Shown: piece by piece, positions 41,582 to 53,057 of the stretch
Numbering within the stretch: position 1 is the first letter of the stretch
Layout of the letters: every line of letters begins with the position of its first letter
Assembly: GCA_030411725.1 (NCBI GenBank)
Contig: MU839840.1
Coordinates: 124,001 to 188,000 of the forward strand
Direction: 5' to 3'
DNA: 64,000 bases
Origin: Echria macrotheca
Taxonomy: Eukaryota; Ascomycota; Sordariomycetes; Sordariales; Schizotheciaceae
Program-made: the position numbers and the translations under genes
The notes under the pieces: model-generated
Databases searched by the model: none
Told to the model about the DNA's origin: nothing
What the model saw: only the letters and a program-made list of their open reading frames with translations

Positions 41582-43078
41582 ATGCCGTCCTTCGTAAGGC
41601 CAGGTGACGACGACACCGCCAAGATGGAAGTCGACTTCACGCAGCTGTGGGAGCGCCACCTCGAGACGGCCAAGCGCGATTTCGTGGCAAAGAGGCTGTC
41701 GTCGGAGCCGCACGGGGTGGAGGAGGTAGGCGACGAGTGGGACGAAAAGATAGACTCGGTCGTGGACGCGCTCGACGAGCTGGCCGTGTCGTCGGCGTCG
41801 CGCGACGTGTGCAGCGCCTCGTCGCCGCTGTGGTCGGCCCCGGACGAGTACGGCCGCTACGACAACTACACCGACACGGCCCTGTCGTCGCCGCACGAGT
41901 CGACCTGCTCCGTCACGCACTCGCCCCTCTCGACCACGACGCCCAAGTCGAGGAGGAGAAACAACACACCAAATATCACCATCACCATCTCCGACCACGA
42001 CAGGGACGTCGACGCATATTCCGAGGCGGCAGAGCCCATCACGCCCATGGTAGAAGTCGGCGGCCGCCGGAGTAAAGGCAAAGAACTAGCCTCCTACTAC
42101 CTCGACAAGACGCGCCTCAAGAAGCTGCGCGACTGGCACAACGGACACAGCAACTCCTCCTCCCTCCCGCCGGCGCTGTCCAAACACCTGCTCTACCAGA
42201 ACTACTCCTCACGCACCGTCCCGTTCCCCTCAGCCGAACCCGTGACCGCCCCTCCGACGACAGCCATCCGCACGCCCAGGACGACATTCCCATTCCGCGG
42301 CATCCCAGCGACAAAAAAACCCGAGCAGGTGCACGTGCTCGTCCTCAGCTGGGCAAAGCACGACCGGCGCGGCGACGACGGCCAGCTCCTGTCTCCGGGG
42401 CTGGACATCGAGACGGATTCCGTGAGGACGTGCTTCAAGCGGCGCGGCTATCGCGTGCAGTGTCGGGTTATCCCCGAGGACTATCCCACCAGTGCTGTCG
42501 AGACGATCCTGCACCGCTTCTTGGAGCGGAGCGCGCCGGGCACGTTGCTGGTGGTGTATTACCACGGCTATGGCAATATGGAGGGGGATAGGATGGTGTT
42601 TTCAAGGTTTGTCTCTCTCCCGAGCAATGATGTAACACGAAGAAATATGTACTGATAGTGAATCAGCGGTTTCGGGGGCTCCCACTTCTACTGGGACGAT
42701 GTCCGCGACCCCATCATCACCGCCCGGGGCGATATTTTGCTAGTGCTCGACTGCTGTGCGGCCCCCGGCGCCGAGGACGCCGAGATGCTCGTCGACCCCG
42801 GTCTGGCCACTCCGCCTGCCGACGCCACCAAGCAATTGCTGGGCGTATGCTCGCCGTACGGCTCTGTTGGGGACAACTTTGTCATGAAAGCTCTCTGTCG
42901 GGTTCTTGATGGAGACGAGAATGACAACGACCAAAACCTGGTATCGGTCCAGGGCTTGTGTTCGCAGATGAAAGGCGACTTGAGGGCCCACGGGCTCGAT
43001 CCGTCGAGCGTCTTTGTCACGCAACTAGGCGGCGGGCAGCTGTTGGATATTTATCTGCCGCGATTTCATGCCCAATGA
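41582..43078 (+). CDS. Caspase-like (C14 fold) protein with altered His motif
   Basis: Exons 41582-42606 and 42667-43078 flank a 60-nt intron (GTTTGT...TCAG) and encode 478 aa. The first 240 residues are acidic and Ser/Thr/Pro-rich and look disordered. The C-terminal part has the caspase-haemoglobinase layout: HVLVLSWAKHDR, a mid-strand LLVVYYHGYGNMEG (about residue 328), and GDILLVLDCCAAPGAEDAEM (about 365) supplying the nucleophile Cys. The join gives MVFSSGFGGSHFYWDD. In active metacaspases and most fungal caspase-like proteins the His lies in a G-H-G motif. Here it is G-Y-G, with a His two residues earlier. The domain may therefore be inactive or use another base. Such orphan caspase-like proteins are linked by family to regulated cell death. 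It is flanked by inverted tRNA-Arg genes. Confidence 0.78.
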
Positions 43079-43279
43079 TGCATTCTTTTTGTCCTCTGGA
43101 GTTTCGGTGTATGTCTACCTAGGGTGGGTATGGGACGGTTGGCTTGAAAAGCGATGGGAGTTGGATGGTTTCTGGGTATTTTTCTTCATGTATCCTGTTT
43201 CCAAGCACCTTGGGTCACCCCGAGTACAGATGATGCCTGAGAGTTATTATGTTGTATGAGTTATGAATGATGCAGATGC

Positions 43280-43284
43280 AAAAA
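43280..43284 (-). terminator. Possible Pol III terminator of tRNA-Arg copy 2
   Basis: Five A residues on the plus strand (TTTTT on the transcribed sense strand) lie about 24 nt beyond the tRNA 3' end, a weaker and more distant stop than in copy 1. Confidence 0.45.
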
Positions 43285-43307
43285 GGACGGAATCATATGA
43301 TATTGCT

Positions 43308-43379
43308 CGATCCACCCAGGGGTCGAACCTGGAACCTCCTGATTCGTAGTCAGACGCTCTGCCATTGAGCCAGCGGACC
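43308..43379 (-). tRNA. tRNA-Arg(ACG), copy 2, inverted
   Basis: The minus strand gives exactly the same 72-nt tRNA as 40676-40747, with anticodon ACG and no intron. The flanks of the two copies are unrelated, so only the tRNA itself is duplicated or conserved. The copies point towards each other across the caspase-like gene. Confidence 0.95.
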
Positions 43380-44326
43380 ATATGATCTCTTCAGAGAGAA
43401 TCCAGCTGAAATGTGGAGGGTTGTGGATGGTGGGTGGAGATATCAACATCACCAATAGGGGCTGGGAGGGGGTGGCTGGGCGACATGACTCAAACCGTCG
43501 GATCCGTGAGTTCTTCCTTCTCTTTGGTAAACAAACCGCCGTGTAAATATGGTCTCCTGGAAACACATTCCCCAGCCATTCCAAAATCAGTGATCCGTTG
43601 AGGACCCTTCGTCGAGAGGAGCTGTTACACATGCGCCAAATTGGTATCACCCGCTGGACGTCGAGTGGTCGTCGCCGTCTGGCGAAAGACAGAACGTTTG
43701 ACCGGCCATATCACTGAAGGCCCGTAACGAGATACTGCTTTGTTGCAGGACCTCCGTGGCATCATGGAGGCCTTGGGGCCTGTTGCTCGGCTCATCATGT
43801 GATGTGGCATCACGTCCGGCCATCAATGTTAAGTATCTGATACACCACTCACATGAGGCTGGATCTCCAGCTGCTTGGAATAGCAACCTGTAAGCCGTGG
43901 GAAGTAATCAGCCGTTACGGCCTGCCAACAAATACGTGGTCCCATCCCTTGACACGTAAGAAAGACAACAACAGCAAAAGAGGAGAAGTCACACGGTACC
44001 ACGGCCACCCGGCCAGGACACGTCCTAACCGAGACAGAGGTCCCACGGTCAACAACGCCGTGTCGCCCAGTGAAACACGTACAAAGGTCGTTCGTGAAGA
44101 GATACGGTGTAATCGTGTGTGCAGCACGATCGAGTCTAGGTCGGAAACGTACGGTATATAAGCGTGTTTTCACGAGTGCTGTTTCTTCTGCCCCGGGTTC
44201 CAAGTCCTGACACATTCCCTCGTTTTTTTTTCGTCGTGGATGTTTAGCTACCTATCACTACAAACCCAGATCAGGAATACCAACACATACCTTAAAAATA
44301 AGGAAATAAACAAAAAAAAGGACACA
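43380..44326. other. Intergenic region upstream of the cupredoxin gene
   Basis: 947 bp without a supported CDS. The right end contains a TATA box at 44155-44162 and an AT-rich leader with several A-runs just before the cupredoxin start. Confidence 0.55.
44155..44162 (+). promoter_or_regulatory. TATA box of the cupredoxin gene
   Basis: TATATAAG lies about 165 bp upstream of the start codon, a usual TATA-to-ATG distance if the leader is about 130 nt. This is the clearest TATA box in the window and suggests a strongly regulated, inducible gene. Confidence 0.5.
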
Positions 44327-45420
44327 ATGATTCCCCTCCTCCTTTTCGGTCTGCTAGCCTTACCCGGCAAGGCAGACGACCCAGCCACGACCCACCTCAT
44401 CTACGCCCGGGACAACTGGTTCGACCCCAACATCACCCACGCCAACCCGGGCGATGTGTTGGTCTTCCATTTTACGTCAAGCAACCACAGCGTAGTCATG
44501 TCCGACCTAGACGCGCCGTGCGTGCCTTCTTCGCAACAGAACGGATTCTTTTCCGGATTCCTCCCCACCACCGAGGGTGAAAACGTATATACATCTCTCC
44601 CCTTTCCACACACCCCACATTCCCCCCCTCCCCCCCTTGATCCCCTGAGAAACCCCCTCCTTCCCTCCCTCCCTCCCCAAGAACTAGCTAGATATAGATA
44701 CTAACAAATATGAACAAAACAAAGCCAAACGTCTTCAAAGTAACAATCAACGACACCACCCCCTTCGCCTTCTACTGCTCCCAAGCAACCCACTGCGCCT
44801 CAGGCATGGTCGGTGCCGTCAACGCCGCCCCCGCCGATCTAGACCAGTACGCCTGCGCGGCCAAGTCCGTCGCCGACGCCATCACCCCGTCTCTAGGCGT
44901 ATACGGCGGCACACTATCCTCCCGCGCATCGGCACCTGCGTCCTCCGCCACCGGTGGTCCCGATTCCGGCTCGGGAAGCGGCACAGTCACCGCAGCTCCC
45001 GGCGCAGAGACTACCTCTCCCGGTTCTGGCTCCGGAGGAGGCGGCGGCGGTGGAGCGAGTCCCTACGGCAGTGGAAGTGGAAGCGGGAGTGGCGATGCAA
45101 CAGCAACGGGAACGGCCACGGCAGCCGGCGGAGGAGGAGGAGGACCAGGAGGAGGAGGCGAGACAGGGTCCCCCACCGCCGCGACAACGGGTCCTCCCCA
45201 CTCGGGCTCCTCGTCAGGCGTATCGGTGCCGTCGGAGTCGAGGACGGGAACGGAGTCGGGTAGTCCGACCGACACAGTTTCGGGATCTGGTTCCGGGTCC
45301 GGGTCTGGCGAGCCGACAGGGTCGCCGACGGCGGATGGTGCGTCGGGATTGGCCGGGGGTGATGTGAGGGTTGCCTTGGCGATGGCGATGGTTGGAGTTG
45401 CTGTGGTCAGCCTGCTCTAG
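44327..45420 (+). CDS. Secreted GPI-anchored cupredoxin-domain serine-rich protein
   Basis: Exon 1 (44327-44584) and exon 2 (44725-45420) flank a 140-nt C/T-rich intron with an ACTAAC branch near its end, encoding about 317 aa. MIPLLLFGLLALPGKA is a signal peptide. The plastocyanin-like domain (about residues 20-150) has all four type 1 copper ligands visible: His in SSNHSVVMSD, then Cys, His and Met in FYCSQATHCASGM (C-x4-H-x4-M). A long Ser/Gly/Thr-rich, low-complexity stalk follows, ending in VRVALAMAMVGVAVVSLL, a GPI-signal-like tail. Proteins of this extracellular serine-rich cupredoxin family are often induced in infection or wall-remodelling stages of fungi. The role is unproven. The acceptor at 44724 was chosen because it keeps PNVFKVTINDTTPFAFYC in frame. 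Confidence 0.82.
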
Positions 45421-45991
45421 AATAATACGTGGTCTAGATTGTCTCCCAAGGAGTTTGTTCAGCTTGGGATGTCATGATGCCTTGTTGTTCGGTTCGGAGA
45501 GAATGGAATGGTCTAGGAAGTAATAGGAATGAAAAGCCATTGCCTGTGTGTCTAGTCCTTGTCAACGATGCCCTGATATGCTGGTCTTATCCATGCACGA
45601 GACCTTGATGGTCTTTTTTTCTTCAAGACAGTACCTAGACACATCCTCGAACACTCTAGCGATATCGCGAAGCCTTACATGTAGTATCTGAGAAGTTCCC
45701 TGGATCTCAATGTTGGCCAGAAGGAATATGCAAAAGTCATGGTGTCTATTTCTGTCGACGACTCCATGTGGTATATGACAAGAAAAACTACGGGGGAGAC
45801 CGTTATCTCCATGTGCACACGCCAATTTGCCTGTCTCCGAGTAAGAGCGTATAACCTTGATGAGCCGCCGTCCAACTCAAACGAAACCCATCATATGCTA
45901 ATCTGAACAAACTACCGCGCCGCCCATCCTTATACAGTCTGGCATTAACCTGGAACAGTGGTATCTCTGACATATGAAACAACAGCAGAAC
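45421..45991. other. Intergenic region between convergent genes
   Basis: 571 bp of facing 3' flanks of the cupredoxin and kinesin genes. Only short ORFs were seen. Confidence 0.5.
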
Positions 45992-48726
45992 TCAAAACAG
46001 ATCATCGTCATCGGCGGCGTTATCATCCCACCGTTTCGTCGTCAGCTTCCTCACTTTCTTCGGGCTGGTGCTGCCACTCGAGCTTCGTAGAGGCACCTCA
46101 TCCGTCACCCGGAGATTCTCCAGCTTCCGTCTCAGGTTTCCCTCCTCCGGATTGAAGTTCGGCTTCCCCTTGGTCAGCCTCGGGCTACCCGCTTCCTTGA
46201 CGGTGGTGTCGCTGCTCCGCTCCTGCAACGGCCTTCGCTTGGTCGGGCTCATTGCCGCCAGCTCGCGGCGAAGGATTTCATTGTCCCGGCGCAGCCGCTC
46301 GTTCTCTTCGTTGATGTCCTCCATCAGAACATTTTCCTTGTTCTCGCCGGCTTCGTCATCACCGACACTTTCGTCGGTTGGGACAGAAACACCCAGTCCC
46401 ATGCTTCGCTCAAAGACCTCAATCTTGCGGCCCCAGTGCTCCTCTCCACGCTCCATCTCGACCTGCATGTTGGCCCGCCATCTAGCCATCTCAATATCCA
46501 GACGGCGCTCAAACTCAGCTACGCAATCCTCACGGATGGCCTGCTCCAACTCCAGCATCCGGTCTTCCATGGACAAAAGATGGGACTCGGCCTCCTGCCT
46601 GGCCGAACGCTCAGAGTCCAGAGCTTGACGGAGGTAGTCCAGCTCCTCCGAAAGACGGGCGATTTCAAGCGCGGCAACTTCCATGGTCGTTCGGTGGACG
46701 TCGCTGCCGGGGCTGGAACCGGGCGAAAAGGTGCGCTCAAGGTTGGGCGAGACGGGTTGGTTGAAGCTGGGTCCGGGAGGAAAGAACGGTCTGCTGTGTA
46801 GCGGAGGAGACCCAACCGGGCTGGAACATTGCGGTGGTGCCGGTACAGGGACCGCCGCTGTAAGAATTGTCTGTGTGATGCTGGGAATCCGGGGGACCGT
46901 GACTTCCCGAGCCAAAGCACTATACCGCAAAATTTGTGATGTCGCATTGAAATCACCATGCGGGTCCGCCGTCACAATCATGACCGCTTTTTGTGGGTTG
47001 CGGTGCCTTGCGGAGGAGTAGGCCGTGGCCGACGGGAAGCAGTTGGAGAAGAGGAGCTCGGTCAGCTTGCACTGACGGAACGGAACGAGGTTGGGCTGTT
47101 TTGTTAGCGTCGGTCCGACGGAATGCCTTGTGCCACGTACCTTGTCTTTATTTGCGCCGTCGCTCTGCATCTGCAGGCATTGTCCGAGATACATCAGACT
47201 TTCGTTGATCTTGCCGGCCTCGGCCAACGTTGCACCCGCCGTCTTTGCATCTCTGGCGCGCTCGCTACCTGCGAGGTCCACAACAGTCAGGGTGCTTCCG
47301 CCCCATGGCGCTTCGAAGCCGTGTCGCCTTGCAGCCTTGGGCCGCTTCTTGACTTCGACGCAAAAGAACCCGTGGCTACGGGAGCTAACACTGTTGCTGC
47401 CCGTTCCTGCAACTCTACGCTCGTGCAGGCCTGCCTCTAGGACCATCAATGCCTGGTTTAAGCTGCCACATACCACCTTTCGCAAACCCGCCACTACCTT
47501 GCGATCCGGCGATGCTTCGGTCGACTTGAAGAGGAGAGGTCGTCGGCGATACTCTTTCGTCGCGGCTGATTTGATCGGCGGAGTGAGAAGGTCAAAGATG
47601 CGGTCGTTGTAGACCTCATACATGGAAATGACCACGGCATACTCGGAAGACGGATCAGACGAGACGGAGAGTGCACTTATATCGGGTTGCTGCGGGAACG
47701 CTGACGGCCGGTGAAGGCGGCGGGATGGTGTGGGGGCGCCTGGCCCGAGAGACTCGCCCTGCAAATCAGAAACTGTTTTAGTGGCTGCTTTCTTTCGTAT
47801 TGATGCCGTGCTAAGCATAAAGTGCTTGCGGGGCGAGTCGGGTACGAGACGCTGGTCTGTACCACGAGGCAGTTTGGACCTAAGAAGATACTTATGAGAA
47901 GAAACGCCGGCTTGCGCAAAACCTCCCTGAACTGGGGATGGCGGCGCGACGGAATCTTCCCTTGAGACCACCCGAACACTTTTCGGGCTGGTCGGTAGGG
48001 GACTTTGCATCCGGGAAGAGAGCCCGTTGCAGCGTTCCTCATCTTGACTATGGGAAAATGACTGAGAAATGGATGTGGATGACCGTACAAGCATAGGGGT
48101 TGGCGCTCTGGAGCTTGCCCTTGGGATCCCAGTCGGGTCAGAGTATACCATCTCGAGGAATGACGAGGCCGAAAACACTGCGCCTTCCGACGGTTCGGAC
48201 GCGCTAATCGAATTCTCGAGCGTAGGATCGGTGTTGCAGTCGAGGATGTTGCGGCCGAGTGATCGGAAGATCACGTCAAGGGCGAGCTGTGTCATGCCCC
48301 GCTGCGATCGGGATCCAAGGATTGTGTGAGTCTGCCCTCGTGTCAGATGCGATGACAATCTGTGGATTAATAACTGGCAGCACAAACCTTTCCTGAGCCT
48401 GTGACTCCCAATGTAGCCAGGAGAGCATCGGTGCCCTCTCCGCCATGGGGGGCAAGCACCCCCTCGACGAGATTCGCAACGCCGGTGCAGTGGAACACGT
48501 CGAGCTGAGACGCATCTTCCTCGAAGACCTGGGTGAAGGCAAACTTCTCGATGGCGCGCCGCCGGTCATTAGGTGGGTTTAGCGTGATGTGTTTTGGCGC
48601 GGCATGGTTTTCTTCGGGTTCTTCGACCGTGAGAAAGCGGTCTCCGCCGGAAGGGCCTTGTGCTGCTGGTCGGAGTCGGAGGAAAACCTGGAACAGATTG
48701 TGCGATTTTTGCGGTGAGGCAGACAT
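45992..48726 (-). CDS. Kinesin motor protein, probably kinesin-6 family
   Basis: On the minus strand the exons are 48726-48388, 48331-47141 and 47095-45992, encoding 877 aa. The introns are 56 nt (GTTTGT...GCAG) and 45 nt (GTACGT, GCTAAC branch, ACAG). The second is a multiple of three and hides inside an open frame, but removing it gives NKDK-PNLVPFRQCKLTELL, the conserved form. The motor begins LFQVFLRLRPAAQ. Its P-loop is GVTGSGKTHTILG, switch I is SVSSRSHGFF and switch II is VDLAGSER. About 150 residues of Ser/Pro-rich insert separate LALDVIF from VVISMYEVYNDRIFDLL, the place where kinesin-6 motors (MKLP1, Klp9) carry their insert. A neck/coiled coil (about 670-800) and an acidic tail follow. 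It probably acts at the anaphase spindle midzone. Start MSASPQKSHN was chosen; MEKELV six codons upstream is possible. Confidence 0.85.
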
Positions 48727-50891
48727 GACCAATTCTTTCTCCATGACGAGCTTCCAGAAATGCGATGCTGTTGGAAGGAAACTAGCAGCGGCGTTGATGG
48801 AGAGCGGTGGGTCTGCACGCGGTTGGGTTCTCAATCGAGTCCCAAAAATGTTTACGACAGGACCAAATGTGCAAGTTCCCCTGGCAACGCCAATGAGCCA
48901 CCACCCCCGATAAGATAAGACCAGTGCACAGGCCATCCATGTCTTCTCCTGAAGAAGGCCCCACAAATGGTCTCAACGTCTTTTCATCCCAAATAACCGT
49001 GACAGCGACCAAGGATAGCCTTTTGGCAAACATGAAGCAATGCAGATTTTCGAAGAGCACAATTACACATCCACACTTTGGAGTGGAGCTTTGATGGCGG
49101 AGACCAGAGCACTGCACTGCTTGGCCTCGAACGCAGAACGGAGCCACCCCACCAGCGAGGGAGTTTTCCGTTCCACCTCGAAAGCTTCGGATATGCAGCT
49201 TCCTCGATTCTTCCATCGCAACTTCGTAAACACATTGCACTTCCGCGCGGATAATGTACCTCCTCAAGATGCTTCACGATCGTGGCTCGCGTGGCTGACA
49301 CCCAGTTGTCACGAGTGGATCTACAATTGCATGCATGTGAGCCAATGGGGGTGGCTTCCACGCTTCTGAGGGGTCGAGTCATTGGCGACAGTCCAATGTC
49401 TTGCCTGGACTTGCAGGGCAGATGGAGTCATTGCATCCGTGTCTGACTCCTCGCTTCGATCCGACACAAGAAGGCGAGCCCGGTAGAAAGTTGGGAGCAG
49501 CCGCAGTGAAAATTCAGCGTGGGCTTTTGTCGCGGAACCGGACTCCAAAGACCCCTCCGTGGGCTGGTGGATCGCCGTGACCCCGCTGAGTCTTTCGGCG
49601 AGCAGCGAGCGACGACCGCCAGACCGCCAGCTGGCGATCTCCTCAACGACATGACATGAGACCACTGATAAATTGCAATGTGGATATTGCATGCGAGCAA
49701 GAGGCAGCGGCGCAAGTCCAGTCGTGATCAACACGTAGCTACATCATCTGCTCTGCAGCCGCCCGTGGCTGCCAAGCCAGGCGAACCCCTGCACGCGCTT
49801 CTGCTGAGAAGCGAGCAATTGCGGGGGAGGCCGTTGGTGTCGCGGAGCCTCAACTCCAGCGCCCAGAAAAGCAACGAGCGACGTCCAGGGCATGCGTCAC
49901 GGTCCTCAGAAAACGGCCAGCGAAGCGTGGAAATAGCAAAGATGAAGCACAAAATGTTTCTATCACCATGCATGTGCTGTTGGCTTGCCGTGCGCACTGG
50001 CGAAACTCAAGAAGACGGGACCGAGCCGTCCCAGAGTCGAGAGCAAAAGAGCGGTGACGGCTCATGCATCGGGGAAGCATCGTCTCACCAAGGGACCCCT
50101 CATGGAATGTGGCCCGTGTGGTGACGCTACTGCTCGCCAGCTGCCACCAGGACCCGTCCAGTAGGGCCCGGAGCAGGCGCCCCACGATCTGGGTCTGCCC
50201 CCAATTGGCCCCGGCTCATTGGTGGGCGAATCGAGGCCACGCCCCCACCTGCCAGGAAAAAGTTTGGTCAAAAGGTTCGCAGCTCCGCTTTGGCGAAAGT
50301 TTCCCTCCTTCCCTCCCAGCCCAACCAAACCACTCAAGACAACGAAGTCGCACTACCATTTCGAATCCAGTATCCTATTTGATCAAACTTCGTCGAGAAT
50401 TCAAGATGCCGTCGGCTGTCGTTGAGCTCTAAGCGCCCACTGCGGGCATGCCCGGTCTCCCGGCGTGCCCGCAGTCCAGCAGCCTCAACGGATCTTCAAA
50501 CCAATCCAATTCCCTCGACGAAGTTTACCAGACTCCCACCGTGCGAGCCTCGCGCCGAACAGGGCCCGAGGTTCTCTTCCCGGAGAGTCTGCCTTTGCAA
50601 TCAACAGGTTCTATTATCGGCCCCATGCACACAGGCCCCAAGCGATTCCCGTCTCCCGACTCGTTCCTTGAGCGGTTCCTCCGCCGGCCCCTCCCTGACA
50701 CCGGCCGATTCTCTTCTCCACTTCGTCCCAAGCCTCGGCTTGGTAGTTGGGCGAAATAAGAAGAGACTTTTTCTACAGAGCTTGTTGCTAGGTCTCGAGC
50801 TCCCGCGCGTGGACGACTCGTTCACCGCCGTTTGTCGCATCAGCCGATCGGCAATTACTACCAGACGATTTACCCCTGCATTGCCCACACC
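48727..50891. other. Divergent intergenic region
   Basis: 2.2 kb between the kinesin and the acidic-protein genes, which are transcribed away from each other. It should hold both promoters and a long C/T-rich leader (50.3-50.9 kb) with short upstream ORFs. No gene is supported on either strand. Confidence 0.5.
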
Positions 50892-52662
50892 ATGTCTCGA
50901 AACGTGCGGCAAAAATTCCCGGCCACGCCGGTCAAGGCTACCAAGCGCGTGGGCTCCAGGTCCTCCTCTCCCGACTTGTCTTCCAGCGATGAAGACGGCT
51001 ACTCCGGCGTCGAGGATGTCAGCGAATCAGAAGACGACGATGTGGATGTTGTGGCGGCCGAGGAGAAGTATATACTTCGGGAGAGTTCTACTCGGCCGCT
51101 GATTTTTGAAGACGACAATGACGCTGATGAAGAGGGGGACGATGATGACGAAGCCGAAGACGACGAGGTCATCGGCGACAATACAAGTTGGGACGGCATC
51201 CTGGAGTCGGAGCAGGATGAGGCCGTTCCTGAGGATGAAAGCGACGGTATCGATCGAGAGCCCATGAGTAGCGAGCGCCGTGTCCGATTCACGGGCGTGC
51301 CCGACAGCGACAGTGACTCGACTACCAGCGATGTATCAGAGACGGAGAACTTTGGCGACTTCTTCCCTGACATCTTCGTTGACCAGAACGCCCTCGACCC
51401 GCACTTCCGCCGCGAGATTGAGAAGGACCAGGACGATTCTTCTTCCACATCCAGCACCCATTGGGTCGAGCAAGTGCATGTCCTGGAAGCATTGGATGAG
51501 GAGGAGGATGACGACGAAGATGTCACCCCAACAGTCACGCCAACCGCGACACCTGCGCCGAGCGCCGTCCCCGCCGAGGCTTCTTCCCCTTCTCCGGTCG
51601 GAGACGGGCCGGAAGACGGCTATGAGTGTGAGTTTGGGTCTGTGACCGGTGATAGGCGGTGGATGCTAATGCTTCGAACCAGCTGATGGCGATACTACCG
51701 AAGAGGATGAGCCGGAGCCACCAATCCGTCAGAAACAGATGAGACGGTTCCCAGCGCCGGATCCGGACACTGACTCGGATACGGAGACGGCGACACCTTT
51801 CCGTCGCGGCAAGCCCCGTGTTGGTCGTTTCAACCTTGATAAGTCCGAGAAGAAACCCATTGCGGTGCTGAACCCTACGACCCGGAGGATGATGATCTTC
51901 ACGCCTGAGCGCGTAGGTCGATTTGACCTATCACCCGAGCAATTCGACCTCGGCTTCCCATCAGCTTTGCCAGCCGGCATGCCCTTCTTCCTTCCCGGCA
52001 TTTCTGTCATGATGGACAACATGCTGTCTAATAGCTCCTTCGGCGATCATCTCTTCAACACATCGCCCCTTCGGCCCACCGAAGCATTCTTCCCCACGTC
52101 GGATACAGGATACGAGGAGTGTAGTGACGAATCAGAGTTTCCCACGACGGGCGGAGAAGACGACGGCGAAGCGGACTTGAGGATCGAGGACTTCATCCAG
52201 TTTGGAGAGTCGGACGAAGAGGACAACGTCGGGTTCTGGAATCCTGAGATGGCTTCTAGCCCGTCGAGACCTACGACAGCTGCTAGCGGTGCAGATGCGG
52301 TACCGGATTCCCCGGCTATGGAGCTGCTGAAGCATTTCGACAACAACTCGGATCTCGTCGGCGCCTTCAGGCGGAATCAGGTCAACCAGCAGCTCATCCT
52401 CAGCGACAAGGCGAGCCAGGAGTCACTTGCCTTTGCCAACCCATATCACCACGGCACGCTGCGAGGGATCAAGGCGGGCAGCATCGAGACGGTGACAACA
52501 CCCATCACCCCGGCACGTCGTCACAAACGCGCCAACGCCTTCAACGTGCAAGGCATTGAGAATCTGAACAGTGCTCAGAAGCGAAAGGCTCCCAGCAGTT
52601 TTACCGATAGCCTTCATAAGAAGCAGCGCAGCATTTCCGACATGGATACCCTGCAGATCTAG
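50892..52662 (+). CDS. Acidic nuclear-type protein, tentatively IFH1/CRF1-like
   Basis: Exons 50892-51627 and 51683-52662 flank a 55-nt intron (GTGAGT, GCTAAT branch, CCAG) and encode 571 aa. The start MSRNVRQKFPATPVKATKRV is basic and followed by long Asp/Glu/Ser tracts, as in nuclear scaffolds and ribosomal-protein gene coactivators. After the join (GYESDGDTTEEDEPEPP) comes a more ordered region (about residues 255-370), with FRRGKPRVGRFNLDKSEKKP, AVLNPTTRRMMIFTPERV and LPGISVMMDNMLSNSSFGD. The C-terminus is basic with NLS-like RRHKRANAFN and KRK. I suspect relation to the fungal IFH1/CRF1 group from overall layout, but the match is from memory and weak. The safest call is a conserved acidic nuclear protein. 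Confidence 0.75.
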
Positions 52663-53057
52663 ATGATCTAGCCGGTCGATGGTTGGAGGTGCAATTACGT
52701 CGACGGACGGCTTGGCTTGCGGGATGTTGCGTCATTTTGGAGATGACGTGACCTCGCCGGCCATTCCTGGCCTCGTAATGAACAGTTTCCTTTCTAATGA
52801 TTATGTTTTTTTCCGGTTAATGTTTTTCTTCAAAAGTTTCTTTTGAGTTTGTTCTTGGTTGTGTTGTTTTCCAAGTGTCTTTTGGCTCAAAGCCAACGTG
52901 ATGAGGTCTCTCGGACGATCTACCTGTGACATGTGCAAGGTGGTCCGTGAATAGACATGATCTGGACATCATATATGTGATGTGATGGTAGAGGTAGATA
53001 AAAGTGTCTAGGGTCTTGCCCGGTGGCCGGCTTTTGTCTTTCGAGGATACCATGGGT
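52663..53057. other. Intergenic region
   Basis: 395 bp of 3' flanking sequence. AT-rich with no recognised element. Confidence 0.5.
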
